Origin: Alphaproteobacteria bacterium
GTDB taxonomy: Bacteria; Pseudomonadota; Alphaproteobacteria; Puniceispirillales; Puniceispirillaceae
Reading direction: 5' to 3'
Length of the DNA stretch: 8,908 nucleotides
NCBI GenBank assembly: GCA_022425565.1
Contig: JAKMFG010000118.1
Location: 1-8,908, forward strand
Each line of letters starts with the position of its first letter. Position 1 is the stretch's first letter. Positions 1 to 6,563 of this stretch are shown piece by piece. The notes below the pieces were generated by a model that saw nothing but the letters and a program-made list of their open reading frames with translations, had not been told where the DNA came from and did no database searches. Both the position numbers and the translations under genes were made by a program.

Positions 1-15
1 TCCGCCACCATCCGG

Positions 16-756
16 TCAGGCCAGCTTGGCCATGATCTCGTCGGAGATATCGAAATTCGACGACACGTTTTGCACATCGTCATTATCATCGAGCATGTCG
101 AGGAGCTTGATCAGCGTGCCGGCCTGAGCCTCGTTCACCGCGATGGTATTCTGCGGCTTCCAGACGAGGCCGGATTCCGCCGGCGCGCCAAAGCTGGCTT
201 CCAGCGACTCGACGACGCTGTTGTAATCTTCGGTCGCACAGGTGATCTCGTGCCCTTCATCATCGGAATCGACATTATCGGCCCCGGCCTCGAGTGCCGC
301 CTCGAACATGGAATCAGCGTCTGCCACATCGGCGGCAAAGATGATCTGGCCAACCCGGTCGAACATGAAACTGACCGACCCGGTCTCGCCAAGCGAACCC
401 CCGAATTTCGAGAAAGCGGCGCGTACTTCGGAGGCGGTCCGGTTCTTGTTGTCGGTCATCGCCTCGACGATCAGCGCGGTGCCGCCCGGGCCGTAGCCTT
501 CATAGCGGATCTCGTCATAGATCTCGCCCTCGCCGCCCTCGGCCTTCTTGATCACGCGATCAATATTGTCCTTTGGCATGTTGGCAGCGCGTGCCGCCGC
601 CAGCGCCGTGCGAAGACGAGGGTTGGAAGCCGCGTCAGTGCCGCCACGCGCGGCCACAGTCAGCTCCTTGATCAGGCGACCGAAGATTTTCGCGCGCTTC
701 TTGTCCTGAGCGCCTTTGCGATGCTGGATATTCTTAAATTTACTGTGGCCTGCCAT
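16..756 (-). CDS. yebC: YebC/PmpR (TACO1) family translation/regulatory protein
   Basis: The 246-residue product has the usual family length and opens with the family signature [20 protein letters not shown], followed by the lysine/arginine-rich first domain (about 1-80) and the Y-E-G-Y-GPGG-A motif near residues 85-95. These proteins were long annotated as transcriptional regulators. More recent work on YebC/TACO1 members points to a ribosome-associated role in relieving stalling at proline runs; which role applies here is not visible from sequence. The ATG is preceded by a modest AGGA. A 139-base gap separates it from the upstream ymdB-like gene and holds a plausible promoter, so it is probably transcribed at least partly on its own. 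In many alphaproteobacteria ruvC, ruvA and ruvB follow; those would lie outside this window. Family assignment is very sure. Confidence 0.97.
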   Translation of the reverse strand: MAGHSKFKNIQHRKGAQDKKRAKIFGRLIKELTVAARGGTDAASNPRLRTALAAARAANMPKDNIDRVIKKAEGGEGEIYDEIRYEGYGPGGTALIVEAMTDNKNRTASEVRAAFSKFGGSLGETGSVSFMFDRVGQIIFAADVADADSMFEAALEAGADNVDSDDEGHEITCATEDYNSVVESLEASFGAPAESGLVWKPQNTIAVNEAQAGTLIKLLDMLDDNDDVQNVSSNFDISDEIMAKLA

Positions 757-808
757 GGTTCCTGTATTTCCGTAGCTGCAAGATGTGTATCCGTTCGAAC
801 CGACAGTG

Positions 809-841
809 TTGCTATAGCAAATTCACCGCAGGTTGCGCCAG
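809..841 (-). promoter_or_regulatory. Probable extended -10 promoter for yebC
   Basis: Reading on the minus strand, TGC-TATAGC (positions 819 down to 811) matches an extended -10 element (TGnTATAAT-like). It lies about 55 bases upstream of the yebC ATG. The -35 region is weak (TGGCGC at 840-835 with an 18-base spacer), which is acceptable for an extended -10 promoter. The -10 sits inside a perfect 12-bp palindrome, TTGCTATAGCAA (809-820), so a repressor could bind on top of it. The promoter call is an inference from motif match and position only. Confidence 0.4.
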
Positions 842-895
842 AGTCGATAGGATCTGTCGATGAGATTGGTCGATAAAGCCTGTTCCAGATGATGA

Positions 896-1702
896 TCAGG
901 CGGGTGTCACCGCGGACAGGCGTCCGCCGCGGCGCAGCGGCTCCACCGAAACGGCGTGCCCCTCGTCATTGCTTTCGACAAGAAGTCCGCACAAGGTCGG
1001 CTCGCCAACCGCCACCGACAGGCGGGGCGCGGTCTCGCCGGTAAAGCGGGCGGTGGCTGCCTGCTTGTCCATGCCGATCACGCTGTCATAGTCACCGCAC
1101 ATTCCGGCGTCTGTCTGGAAAGCCGTGCCACCTGCCAGAATCTGGTGGTCTGCTGTCGGCACATGGGTATGGGTCCCGACGACAAGCGAAGCCCGGCCGT
1201 CGGCATAATGGCCAACCGCCATCTTTTCGGACGTCGCCTCGCCATGAAGGTCGATCATGATGAAATCGGCGTCACGGCCAAGCTGGTTGCGTACCAGCGC
1301 GCCGTTCACCGCCGGGAAGACCGGGTCATAATCATTCATGAACAGATTGGTGATGGCATTCACCACGACCAGCCGCTTGCCAGCGTCGTTGGTGACCCGG
1401 ACCGTTCCGTTTCCGGGCGTTCCCTCGGCCATGTTGATGGGACGAAGCAATCGCGGGTTAGCCTCGATATAGGGAATGATTTCGCGCTTGTCCCAGACGT
1501 GGTTTCCGGTGGTCAAGACATCGATACCGCAGGCGAACAGCTCGTCACAGATGGCCGGGGTGACACCAAATCCACCGGCGGCGTTCTCACAATTCACGAC
1601 AATGAAATCGAGGCCCAGCTCGGACCGCAGCGCAGGCACATGTTCGATCACGGCATGGCGTGCGGCGCGGCCGACAATATCCCCCAGAAACAAAACACGC
1701 AT
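896..1702 (-). CDS. YmdB/TIGR00282-type metallophosphoesterase
   Basis: The 268-residue protein belongs to the YmdB-like calcineurin-fold phosphoesterases; characterised members hydrolyse 2',3'-cyclic nucleotides or cAMP with a two-metal centre. The whole metal-binding set is present: D8 in LFLGDIVG, E39-N40 in VNCENAAGG, N67-H68 in TTGNHVWD, H153 in IDLHGEATSEK, and H178 and H180 in GTHTHVPTAD. Three possible starts lie in a row (GTG 1708, TTG 1705, ATG 1702). I chose the ATG because GAGGAG at 1710-1715 is then 7 bases away and the protein begins at the conserved MRVLFLGD. The gene begins 20 bases after the cyclo-ligase stop and is probably co-transcribed with it. The family is certain. The physiological substrate is unknown, and the homologue with the same name in E. 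coli (a macrodomain protein) is unrelated, so I give no symbol. Confidence 0.95.
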   Translation of the reverse strand: MRVLFLGDIVGRAARHAVIEHVPALRSELGLDFIVVNCENAAGGFGVTPAICDELFACGIDVLTTGNHVWDKREIIPYIEANPRLLRPINMAEGTPGNGTVRVTNDAGKRLVVVNAITNLFMNDYDPVFPAVNGALVRNQLGRDADFIMIDLHGEATSEKMAVGHYADGRASLVVGTHTHVPTADHQILAGGTAFQTDAGMCGDYDSVIGMDKQAATARFTGETAPRLSVAVGEPTLCGLLVESNDEGHAVSVEPLRRGGRLSAVTPA

Positions 1703-1709
1703 CAACACT

Positions 1710-1715
1710 CTCCTC
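1710..1715 (-). promoter_or_regulatory. Ribosome binding site that fixes the phosphoesterase start
   Basis: GAGGAG on the minus strand is followed by A-GTG-TTG-ATG. It would be only one base from the GTG and 7 bases from the ATG at 1702, which favours the ATG. Confidence 0.75.
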
Positions 1716-1722
1716 GAGGCAG

Positions 1723-2352
1723 TCAGCCGGCCGAACGAAGGCCGGACGGGGTCAGCACCCCGTCCAATCGCATGTCATATGGGCCGGTCGGCACCTTGTC
1801 CACAAGCTGGCCGTCATAGGCGATGCCAAGCGCCACGACACGGCGGCCGGCGGCACGCAACCCGGACAGGGTCCGGTCATAGAAGCCGCCACCATAGCCA
1901 AGGCGCCAGCAGGATTTATCGAAAGCCAGCATTGGCGCGAGGATCACAGACGGGATCATCTCGGCGGCATCGGCTGGCGGCTGTTCGGTATTGTAGGGGC
2001 CTTCGGCAAGCGGCGCGCCAGGGGCCCAGGCCCGGAACAGGAGCGGGTTGCCGGGCTCCGGCGTCACAGGCATCGCCGTGACGAAACCCTGCGCCACCAG
2101 CGCCGCGATCAATGGCAGCGGGGACAGCTCGGACCGGATCGGAAGATAGGCGGCGACGACCGGCGCGTCACTGCTGCTGTGCGGGGTATCCTCTCCTGAC
2201 AGGGACGTGGCGATTTCAGCGACAATACCGGCCTGCGCGGCCAGCCTGCCGGCAGCATCCACGTCTGCCGATGCAAGTGCCGCACGGGCCTTGCCGGCAT
2301 CTTTTCGAAGAGCGGCCTTTTCAGCTGCGGGATCAATCGAGGAGTCAGACAT
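1723..2352 (-). CDS. 5-formyltetrahydrofolate cyclo-ligase
   Basis: The 209-residue protein converts 5-formyl-THF to 5,10-methenyl-THF with ATP, returning the storage folate to the one-carbon pool. Support comes from the N-terminal KAALRKDAGKARAAL helix (about 13-27), the AAYLPIRSELSPLPLI segment (68-82), and the nucleotide/folate signature RLGYGGGFYDR at 150-160. The segment before it reads DKSCW, where many relatives have a glycine in the position of C148. PYDMRLD (191-197) stands where many members have a histidine before the aspartate, but this site varies in the family. The frame stays open to a GTG at 2382. I prefer the ATG at 2352 because the conserved region begins just after it and the extra ten residues would overlap the end of the 6S RNA. 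Neither start has a clear Shine-Dalgarno. Position directly downstream of zapA and 6S RNA matches E. coli ygfA (fau). Confidence 0.95.
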   Translation of the reverse strand: MSDSSIDPAAEKAALRKDAGKARAALASADVDAAGRLAAQAGIVAEIATSLSGEDTPHSSSDAPVVAAYLPIRSELSPLPLIAALVAQGFVTAMPVTPEPGNPLLFRAWAPGAPLAEGPYNTEQPPADAAEMIPSVILAPMLAFDKSCWRLGYGGGFYDRTLSGLRAAGRRVVALGIAYDGQLVDKVPTGPYDMRLDGVLTPSGLRSAG

Positions 2353-2384
2353 AATGGTATGGCGCGGCCACTTGACTGGCACTT

Positions 2385-2525
2385 AGGACAAGGAAGGCGG
2401 CGACGACCAAGACAACCGTCGGTAGCTTCATCCTCTGTGACCTGCAATGCAGGTGGGCACCGCGAATAACCGGACCACGATCCAGCCAGAGGCAGCTCCC
2501 GAGAGATGATTTATGGCCCCAGGGA
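2385..2525 (-). ncRNA. ssrS: 6S RNA (ends approximate)
   Basis: 6S RNA binds the housekeeping RNA polymerase holoenzyme by imitating an open promoter and tunes transcription in stationary phase. The evidence is position plus fold. The 216-base gap lies exactly between zapA and the cyclo-ligase gene, the classical location of ssrS. Read on the minus strand it can form one long interrupted rod: GGCCA (2518-2514) with TGGTC (2409-2405); TCGG/CCGA and AGCT/AGCT around 2502-2494 and 2427-2418; CCTCTG (2492-2487) with CAGAGG (2437-2432); and an apical ACCTGC-ATT-GCAGGT hairpin (2454-2440). The stretch between the last two pairings is the likely open bubble on the 5' arm. Start and end are not determined; the 5' end is probably near CTGGGGCC (2522-2515). 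Read-through would carry it into the cyclo-ligase gene. Confidence 0.75.
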
Positions 2526-2568
2526 TCGAAAATCCAAACGCGAGGCTCAGTCGTCGCACCCCGTCTAT

Positions 2569-2895
2569 TTAGTTTGAAGACAGTTTCGATGCAAGCTCGA
2601 GAATCCGGTCAGCGGCACGCTCGAGCGCGGCGGCGGCGGCGTCATCGCTTGCAGCCGCGTCGTCACCGTCGCCATTGACGGCAGATTTCGAAGTATCCTG
2701 CGCGCGATCTGCAAGGATCAGCGCGGCCATCGCCAGCAGCCTCGCCTCGCCGATCTGGCCCACTGACCCGACCAGTGACTGCAGCACCTCTTCAATATCC
2801 TTGCCGAGCGCCTCGATACGGGGCTCTTCGCCCGGGCCACAGCCAATCTGGTACGGAGTGCCGTTCAGGCGGATCGTGACAACCGACTGGTTCAT
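2569..2895 (-). CDS. zapA: Cell division protein ZapA
   Basis: The 108-residue product has the usual ZapA length. ZapA binds and bundles FtsZ protofilaments at the division ring in the cytoplasm. The N-terminal part (1-60) has the family pattern: VTIRLNGTPYQIGC, E-RI-LG-DI in the middle, and the diagnostic G-EARLLAMAALILADR (48-64). Residues 67-87 are an acidic, alanine-rich low-complexity stretch, probably a flexible linker, and 88-105 (AALERAADRILELASKL) looks like the C-terminal coiled coil. Its ATG overlaps the stop of the upstream small gene as ATGA, indicating translational coupling, and an AAGGGGG lies just upstream. The neighbouring 6S RNA and cyclo-ligase support the identification. 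Confidence 0.93.
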   Translation of the reverse strand: MNQSVVTIRLNGTPYQIGCGPGEEPRIEALGKDIEEVLQSLVGSVGQIGEARLLAMAALILADRAQDTSKSAVNGDGDDAAASDDAAAAALERAADRILELASKLSSN

Positions 2896-3113
2896 GCGGT
2901 GCCCCCTTCGGACACCGTGCCGCGGCGGATGTCGGCAAGCAGCTCCACAGCCTGGGCGAGCTGCGCGTCGATGCGGCCGATCTCGCTGATGATCATGGCA
3001 CTGTCCGGCAGGCCGTTCGACGGAGCTGCGTCCTTGCCGGTGGACATAATGGCTGTCTCGAGCGCCTCGAGGGCGTCTGCCAGCTTGCTTTCGGCATCAG
3101 CTAGTCGCGACAT
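2892..3113 (-). CDS. Small coiled-coil protein upstream of zapA (DUF4164-like)
   Basis: This 73-residue acidic protein has a heptad-like helix at 1-24 (LADAESKLADALEALETAI), a short proline/glycine break (about 28-37), and a second helix (42-64, ISEIGRIDAQLAQAVELLADI). There is no signal peptide or membrane segment. It is preceded by GAGGAG at 3121-3126, 7 bases from the ATG, and its stop overlaps the zapA start by four bases. Small coiled-coil proteins of the DUF4164 type occur in this position in many alphaproteobacteria. A role with ZapA in division is an inference from coupling, not shown by any motif. The reading frame and start are well supported; the domain name is less certain. Confidence 0.82.
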   Translation of the reverse strand: MSRLADAESKLADALEALETAIMSTGKDAAPSNGLPDSAMIISEIGRIDAQLAQAVELLADIRRGTVSEGGTA

Positions 3114-3224
3114 GGGCAGGCTCCTCTATCTGCACGGCGGCGGGACGCGCGACCCCGGTCTCGGCGAGCATCTGACTGGCGATACGATCTGGCGAATCAC
3201 TCTGGCGGATGCACGCCCGTGCGG

Positions 3225-3276
3225 CGGGCACGCGGCCGGGCAAAGGCCATTGCCCGGGCAAAATCCAAACTGCCCG
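3225..3276. repeat. Cluster of TGCCCG/CGGGCA sites with a 12-bp palindrome
   Basis: Five copies of CGGGCA or its complement occur in 52 bases: CGGGCA at 3225, 3237 and 3255, and TGCCCG at 3251 and 3271. Two of them make the perfect palindrome TTGCCCGGGCAA (3250-3261). CCGGGCAAA occurs twice as a direct repeat 18 bases apart (3236 and 3254), and the first copy can also pair with the left half of the palindrome (CCGGGCAA 3236-3243 with TTGCCCGG 3250-3257). The location between two divergent operons suggests a regulator binding region, but I do not recognise the regulator. Confidence 0.5.
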
Positions 3277-3330
3277 ATGTGAACCATCAAATAAAGCCCC
3301 ATTTTCAGAGGACGGAAATTCCTTGTTATT

Positions 3331-3359
3331 TTGCATTTGGCACTGCCACAAATCATACA
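3331..3359 (+). promoter_or_regulatory. Candidate tkt-gap promoter
   Basis: TTGCAT (3331-3336) and CATACA (3354-3359) are separated by 17 bases in the most AT-rich part of the gap, placing transcription start near 3366 and a leader of about 100 bases before tkt. Both boxes are only partial matches. The spacer contains an imperfect inverted repeat, TTTGGC-ACT-GCCacAAA (3336-3352), which has the T-N11-A look of a LysR-type site (TTGGCACTGCCACAA, 3337-3351), but this could be chance. Confidence 0.3.
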
Positions 3360-3455
3360 AAGGCAGCGACTCGCAGATTGACGAATCGGGTCTGTGAAGG
3401 CAGATTGCGCGCAGAAATTGCGCCCCCGGGCCGGTCCCGTGAGCAGACCCCCTTC

Positions 3456-3462
3456 AAGGAGA
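3456..3462 (+). promoter_or_regulatory. Ribosome binding site that fixes the tkt start
   Basis: AAGGAGA lies 5 bases before the ATG at 3468. The tkt frame remains open for 83 more codons upstream, but those are intergenic sequence without family similarity. This site decides the start. Confidence 0.85.
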
Positions 3463-3467
3463 CATTC

Positions 3468-5444
3468 ATGCCCAACAATCCCGCGCGTCAGGACATGGCA
3501 AATGCCATCCGCGCCCTGGCAATGGACGCTGTCGAGGCTGCGAAATCAGGTCACCCCGGAATGCCGATGGGTATGGCGGACGCGGCAACCGCGTTGTTTG
3601 CGGATCACCTGAAATTCGATGCCGGCGCGCCTGACTGGCCGGACCGTGACAGGTTCGTGCTGTCTGCGGGACATGGATCAATGCTGATTTATGCGCTGCT
3701 GCACCTGACCGGCTATGCCGACATGACGATGGATCAACTTCGAAATTTCCGTCAGCTAGGCGCGATCACCGCCGGTCATCCCGAGGCTGGACATGCAGGC
3801 GGCATCGAGACCACCACCGGCCCACTGGGCCAGGGTATCGCGAATGCGGTTGGCATGGCGATGGCGGAACATCACCTTGCCGCCAAATTCGGCCGCGACC
3901 TCGTCGATCACTTTACCTATGCCATTGCCGGTGACGGATGCCTGATGGAAGGTGTCAGCCATGAGGCAGCATCAATGGCCGGCCATATGGGGCTGTCGCG
4001 CCTGATCGTGCTGTTCGACGACAATGGTATTTCGATCGACGGCAGCACCGATCTCGCCGTCTCCGAGGATACAACCGCACGTTTCGAAGCCTATGGCTGG
4101 CAGGTGCTCGCGGTGGACGGCCATGACATGGATGCCGTGTCCGCAGCGATCACCGAGGCCCGTGCCGATGCCGCACGGCCAAGCCTGATCAGGTGCCGCA
4201 CCGTGATCGGTTACGGCGCGCCAAAGAAGGCCGGCACTGCTGGTGCGCACGGCGCCCCTCTCGGTGCCGAGGAGATTGAAGGCACACGCGCCGCCATTGG
4301 CTGGGCGCATGCGCCGTTCGAAATTTCGGCCGAGATCAATGATGCGTGGCGCGCCGTCGGCAGCCGCGGCAACGCCGCGCGCGAGGCCTGGCAGTCACGT
4401 CACGACGCCACTGACAGCGCGGATTTCGATGCCGCGATGAAAGGTGATTTCAATACTGCCATCGACAAGGCCGTTGGTGCGTGGAAGCAGAGCCTGTCCG
4501 CTGAACCGCAGAAGCTCGCCACCCGAGTTGCCAGCCAGAAGGCCATTGAGGCGATCCTGCCGGCCTGCCCGTCGCTGATGGGCGGTTCGGCCGACCTGAC
4601 CGGATCGAACAACACCCGTGTCGGTGGCCAGGATTCCTACGGTCGTGACAATGCCGCCGGAAGCTATGTTCATTACGGTGTTCGCGAGCATGGCATGGCA
4701 GCGGCGATGAACGGCATCGCGCTTCATGGCGGGGCCATCCCCTATGGCGGCACTTTCCTTGTCTTCACCGATTACTGTCGCCCGTCGATCCGCCTTTCCG
4801 CACTGATGCGCCAGCGCGTTGTCTATGTAATGACGCATGACTCCATCGGCCTTGGCGAGGATGGACCGACCCACCAGCCGGTCGAGCATCTTGCAGCACT
4901 TCGGGTAATCCCGAACCTGCTGGTGTTCCGCCCCGGCGATGCGGTGGAGACTGCAGAAGCCTGGCAATGTGCGCTTGCTGCCGAGGAATCACCCTCGGTC
5001 CTCGCATTGAGCCGTCAGGGGCTGGAGCAGTTCCGGCTCGGCGACTTGTCGGAGAACATGACGGCACGCGGCGCCTACATCGCCGCAGGCGACGCCGAGG
5101 GTCGGCAGGTCACGCTGCTGGCGAGCGGCTCGGAGGTCGGCATTGCCATGTCGGCCCGCGAGATGCTGGCCGCCGACGGCATTGCCGCGACGGTTGTTTC
5201 GGTCCCTTGCATGGAGCTATTCTGGCAGCAGGATGCCGCATGGCAGAAGATGGTCCTCGGCACCGCGCCACGCATTGCCATCGAGGCTGCCATCCGCCAG
5301 CCATGGGATCGGATCCTTGGCGAGAAGGACGCATTTGTCGGCATGGATGATTTTGGGGCCTCGGCACCTGCCGGAGATCTTTTCCCGCATTTCGGGATCA
5401 CTGCCGACGCCGTCGTCTCCGCCGCAAAAGCGCGTGTCACCTGA
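3468..5444 (+). CDS. tkt: Transketolase
   Basis: The 658-residue protein has normal transketolase length. It is a cytoplasmic thiamine-diphosphate enzyme that moves two-carbon units between sugar phosphates in the pentose-phosphate pathway and, where present, the Calvin cycle. Visible landmarks in order are: GHPGMPMG (28-35), H69 in AGHGS, GPLGQG (118-123), the ThDP/metal motif GDGCLMEG (155-162) followed by DDNG (184-187), H261 in TAGAHGAP, the catalytic glutamate E407 in GVREHGM, and the signature H457-D-S-I-G-L-G-E-D-G-P-T-H-Q-P471 in the pyrimidine-binding domain. The C-terminal domain runs from about 540 to the end. It heads the plus-strand operon and gap follows after 48 bases. Nothing is truncated or missing. 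All catalytic residues I expect are present. Confidence 0.98.
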   Translation: MPNNPARQDMANAIRALAMDAVEAAKSGHPGMPMGMADAATALFADHLKFDAGAPDWPDRDRFVLSAGHGSMLIYALLHLTGYADMTMDQLRNFRQLGAITAGHPEAGHAGGIETTTGPLGQGIANAVGMAMAEHHLAAKFGRDLVDHFTYAIAGDGCLMEGVSHEAASMAGHMGLSRLIVLFDDNGISIDGSTDLAVSEDTTARFEAYGWQVLAVDGHDMDAVSAAITEARADAARPSLIRCRTVIGYGAPKKAGTAGAHGAPLGAEEIEGTRAAIGWAHAPFEISAEINDAWRAVGSRGNAAREAWQSRHDATDSADFDAAMKGDFNTAIDKAVGAWKQSLSAEPQKLATRVASQKAIEAILPACPSLMGGSADLTGSNNTRVGGQDSYGRDNAAGSYVHYGVREHGMAAAMNGIALHGGAIPYGGTFLVFTDYCRPSIRLSALMRQRVVYVMTHDSIGLGEDGPTHQPVEHLAALRVIPNLLVFRPGDAVETAEAWQCALAAEESPSVLALSRQGLEQFRLGDLSENMTARGAYIAAGDAEGRQVTLLASGSEVGIAMSAREMLAADGIAATVVSVPCMELFWQQDAAWQKMVLGTAPRIAIEAAIRQPWDRILGEKDAFVGMDDFGASAPAGDLFPHFGITADAVVSAAKARVT

Positions 5445-5479
5445 GCCGCGTCAGGACAGATCGAAACAACCACTCCGCC

Positions 5480-5484
5480 GGAGG
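5480..5484 (+). promoter_or_regulatory. Ribosome binding site for the GTG start of gap
   Basis: GGAGG is 8 bases upstream of GTG at 5493. There is no better in-frame ATG nearby, and the dinucleotide-fold glycine motif follows directly, so the GTG start is sound. Confidence 0.85.
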
Positions 5485-5492
5485 ATTCCCAA

Positions 5493-6500
5493 GTGACCAC
5501 AAGACTAGCCATCAGCGGCTTTGGCCGGATCGGCCGCATGGTACTCCGCGCCTTTGTTGAGTCCGGAAGGGGTGACGTCGAGATCGTCCTGATCAACACA
5601 CCCGGGCCAGTAGAGGCATCCGCGCATCTCTACGAGTTCGATTCGGTCCATGGACGCGCAAAGGGCGGGATCACATTCGGCGAGGGCTGGATGGATGTTG
5701 GTACCGGCCGCATTGCAATGACGCATGAACGCGATCCGGCGGCCATACCGCATGGTGAGCATGGCGTCGATGTGGTGCTTGAATGTTCCGGCCGTTTCAA
5801 TGACCGCGACGCATCGGCAGCGCATCTTGCCGGCGGCGCGAAGCGCGTTCTGGTATCCGCGCCCTGCAAGCAGGCCGATGCAACCATCGTCTATGGCGTG
5901 AACCACGAACAGATCAGCGCCGACCATCTGGTGATCTCCAACGCATCCTGCACGACCAACTGCCTTGCTCCGGTTGCCAAGGTGATGTCTGACGCGGTCG
6001 GCATCGAGGCCGGCTACATGACGACGATCCACGCCTACACCGGCGACCAGCCGACACTTGATACCAGCCACAAGGATTTGCGCCGGGCGCGGGCGGCGGC
6101 GATGTCGATGATCCCGACTTCGACCGGGGCGGCGCGTTCGGTCGGTGAGGTGCTGCCGCATCTGAAGGGCAAGATGAACGGGTCGGCCATTCGTGTGCCG
6201 ACGGCCAATGTCTCGGTTGTCGATTTTGGCTTCACTGCCGAGCGTGATACCAGCACCGATGAAATCAACGCCCTGCTGCGCGCGGCGGCGGAAGGACCGA
6301 TGAAGGGTGTGCTGTCAGTCAATGACAGGCCGCTGGTTTCGGTTGATTTCAACCATGACCCGAACAGCTCCATTGCCGATCTGACACAAACGCATGTGAT
6401 GAATAATCGTCTCGTGCGGGTACTGGCCTGGTACGACAATGAATGGGGTTTTTCGTGCCGGATGCTGGACAACGCCGCGGAAATCGGCAAAACACTCTAG
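5493..6500 (+). CDS. gap: Glyceraldehyde-3-phosphate dehydrogenase, type I
   Basis: The 335-residue enzyme oxidises glyceraldehyde-3-phosphate to 1,3-bisphosphoglycerate (or the reverse). It shows GFGRIGR (9-15) of the nucleotide fold, the active-site ASCTTNC with C153, the partner H180 in TTIHAYTGDQ, HKDLRRARAAAMSMIPTSTGAA (193-214), and the C-terminal AWYDNEWGFSCRM (312-324). Three cofactor-pocket positions differ from strict NAD enzymes. Threonine T36 replaces the aspartate of the usual IND motif (INTPGP). TGDQ (183-186) appears instead of TNDQ. T191-S192 stand in place of the Leu-Pro pair before HKD. The last two features resemble photosynthetic NADP-using GAPDH, so NADP may be accepted; this is an inference. 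It is probably co-transcribed with tkt. No pgk or fba follows, unlike many carbon-metabolism operons. Confidence 0.97.
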   Translation: MTTRLAISGFGRIGRMVLRAFVESGRGDVEIVLINTPGPVEASAHLYEFDSVHGRAKGGITFGEGWMDVGTGRIAMTHERDPAAIPHGEHGVDVVLECSGRFNDRDASAAHLAGGAKRVLVSAPCKQADATIVYGVNHEQISADHLVISNASCTTNCLAPVAKVMSDAVGIEAGYMTTIHAYTGDQPTLDTSHKDLRRARAAAMSMIPTSTGAARSVGEVLPHLKGKMNGSAIRVPTANVSVVDFGFTAERDTSTDEINALLRAAAEGPMKGVLSVNDRPLVSVDFNHDPNSSIADLTQTHVMNNRLVRVLAWYDNEWGFSCRMLDNAAEIGKTL

Positions 6501-6512
6501 CCATATGGTTGT

Positions 6513-6533
6513 GGCCTGCCGGAAATGCGGGCC
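6513..6533 (+). other. Hairpin between gap and efp
   Basis: GGCCTGC (6513-6519) pairs with GCGGGCC (6527-6533), seven pairs including one G-U, around a 7-base loop. No run of T follows, so it is not a standard intrinsic terminator. It may mark an RNA-processing point or partial end of the tkt-gap transcript, or may be incidental in GC-rich DNA. Confidence 0.35.
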
Positions 6534-6563
6534 GAGGCATGATCAAGCGACAAGAGGGACGTC

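Larger units (their letters stand above)
3114..3467. other. Divergent intergenic region between the zapA and tkt operons
   Basis: No convincing gene lies in these 354 bases. From left to right they hold the ribosome binding site of the small coiled-coil gene (3121-3126), a GC-rich stretch with a cluster of TGCCCG/CGGGCA sites (3225-3276), an AT-richer stretch with the best candidate tkt promoter (3331-3359), and a potentially structured tkt leader (about 3366-3467). A minus-strand promoter for the zapA operon must lie here too. TTGATG (3290-3285) with GGATTT (3266-3261) at 18-base spacing is the best I see, and it is weak. Confidence 0.8.

Noticed and set aside
956..1819. Long plus-strand frame opposite the phosphoesterase gene
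   Set aside because: It is a mirror of a clearly real gene on the other strand, common at this GC content; the translation shows no recognisable motif.
3097..3360. Minus-strand frame of 87 codons across the divergent gap
   Set aside because: It overlaps the start of the small coiled-coil gene in another frame, has no ribosome binding site and contains the palindrome cluster.
3219..3467. Upstream in-frame extension of transketolase by 83 codons
   Set aside because: It covers intergenic DNA with palindromes and the leader, has no ribosome binding site, and the family N-terminus begins at 3468 behind AAGGAGA.
6513..6533. Intrinsic terminator after gap
   Set aside because: The stem is acceptable but no T-run follows, so it is listed only as a hairpin.
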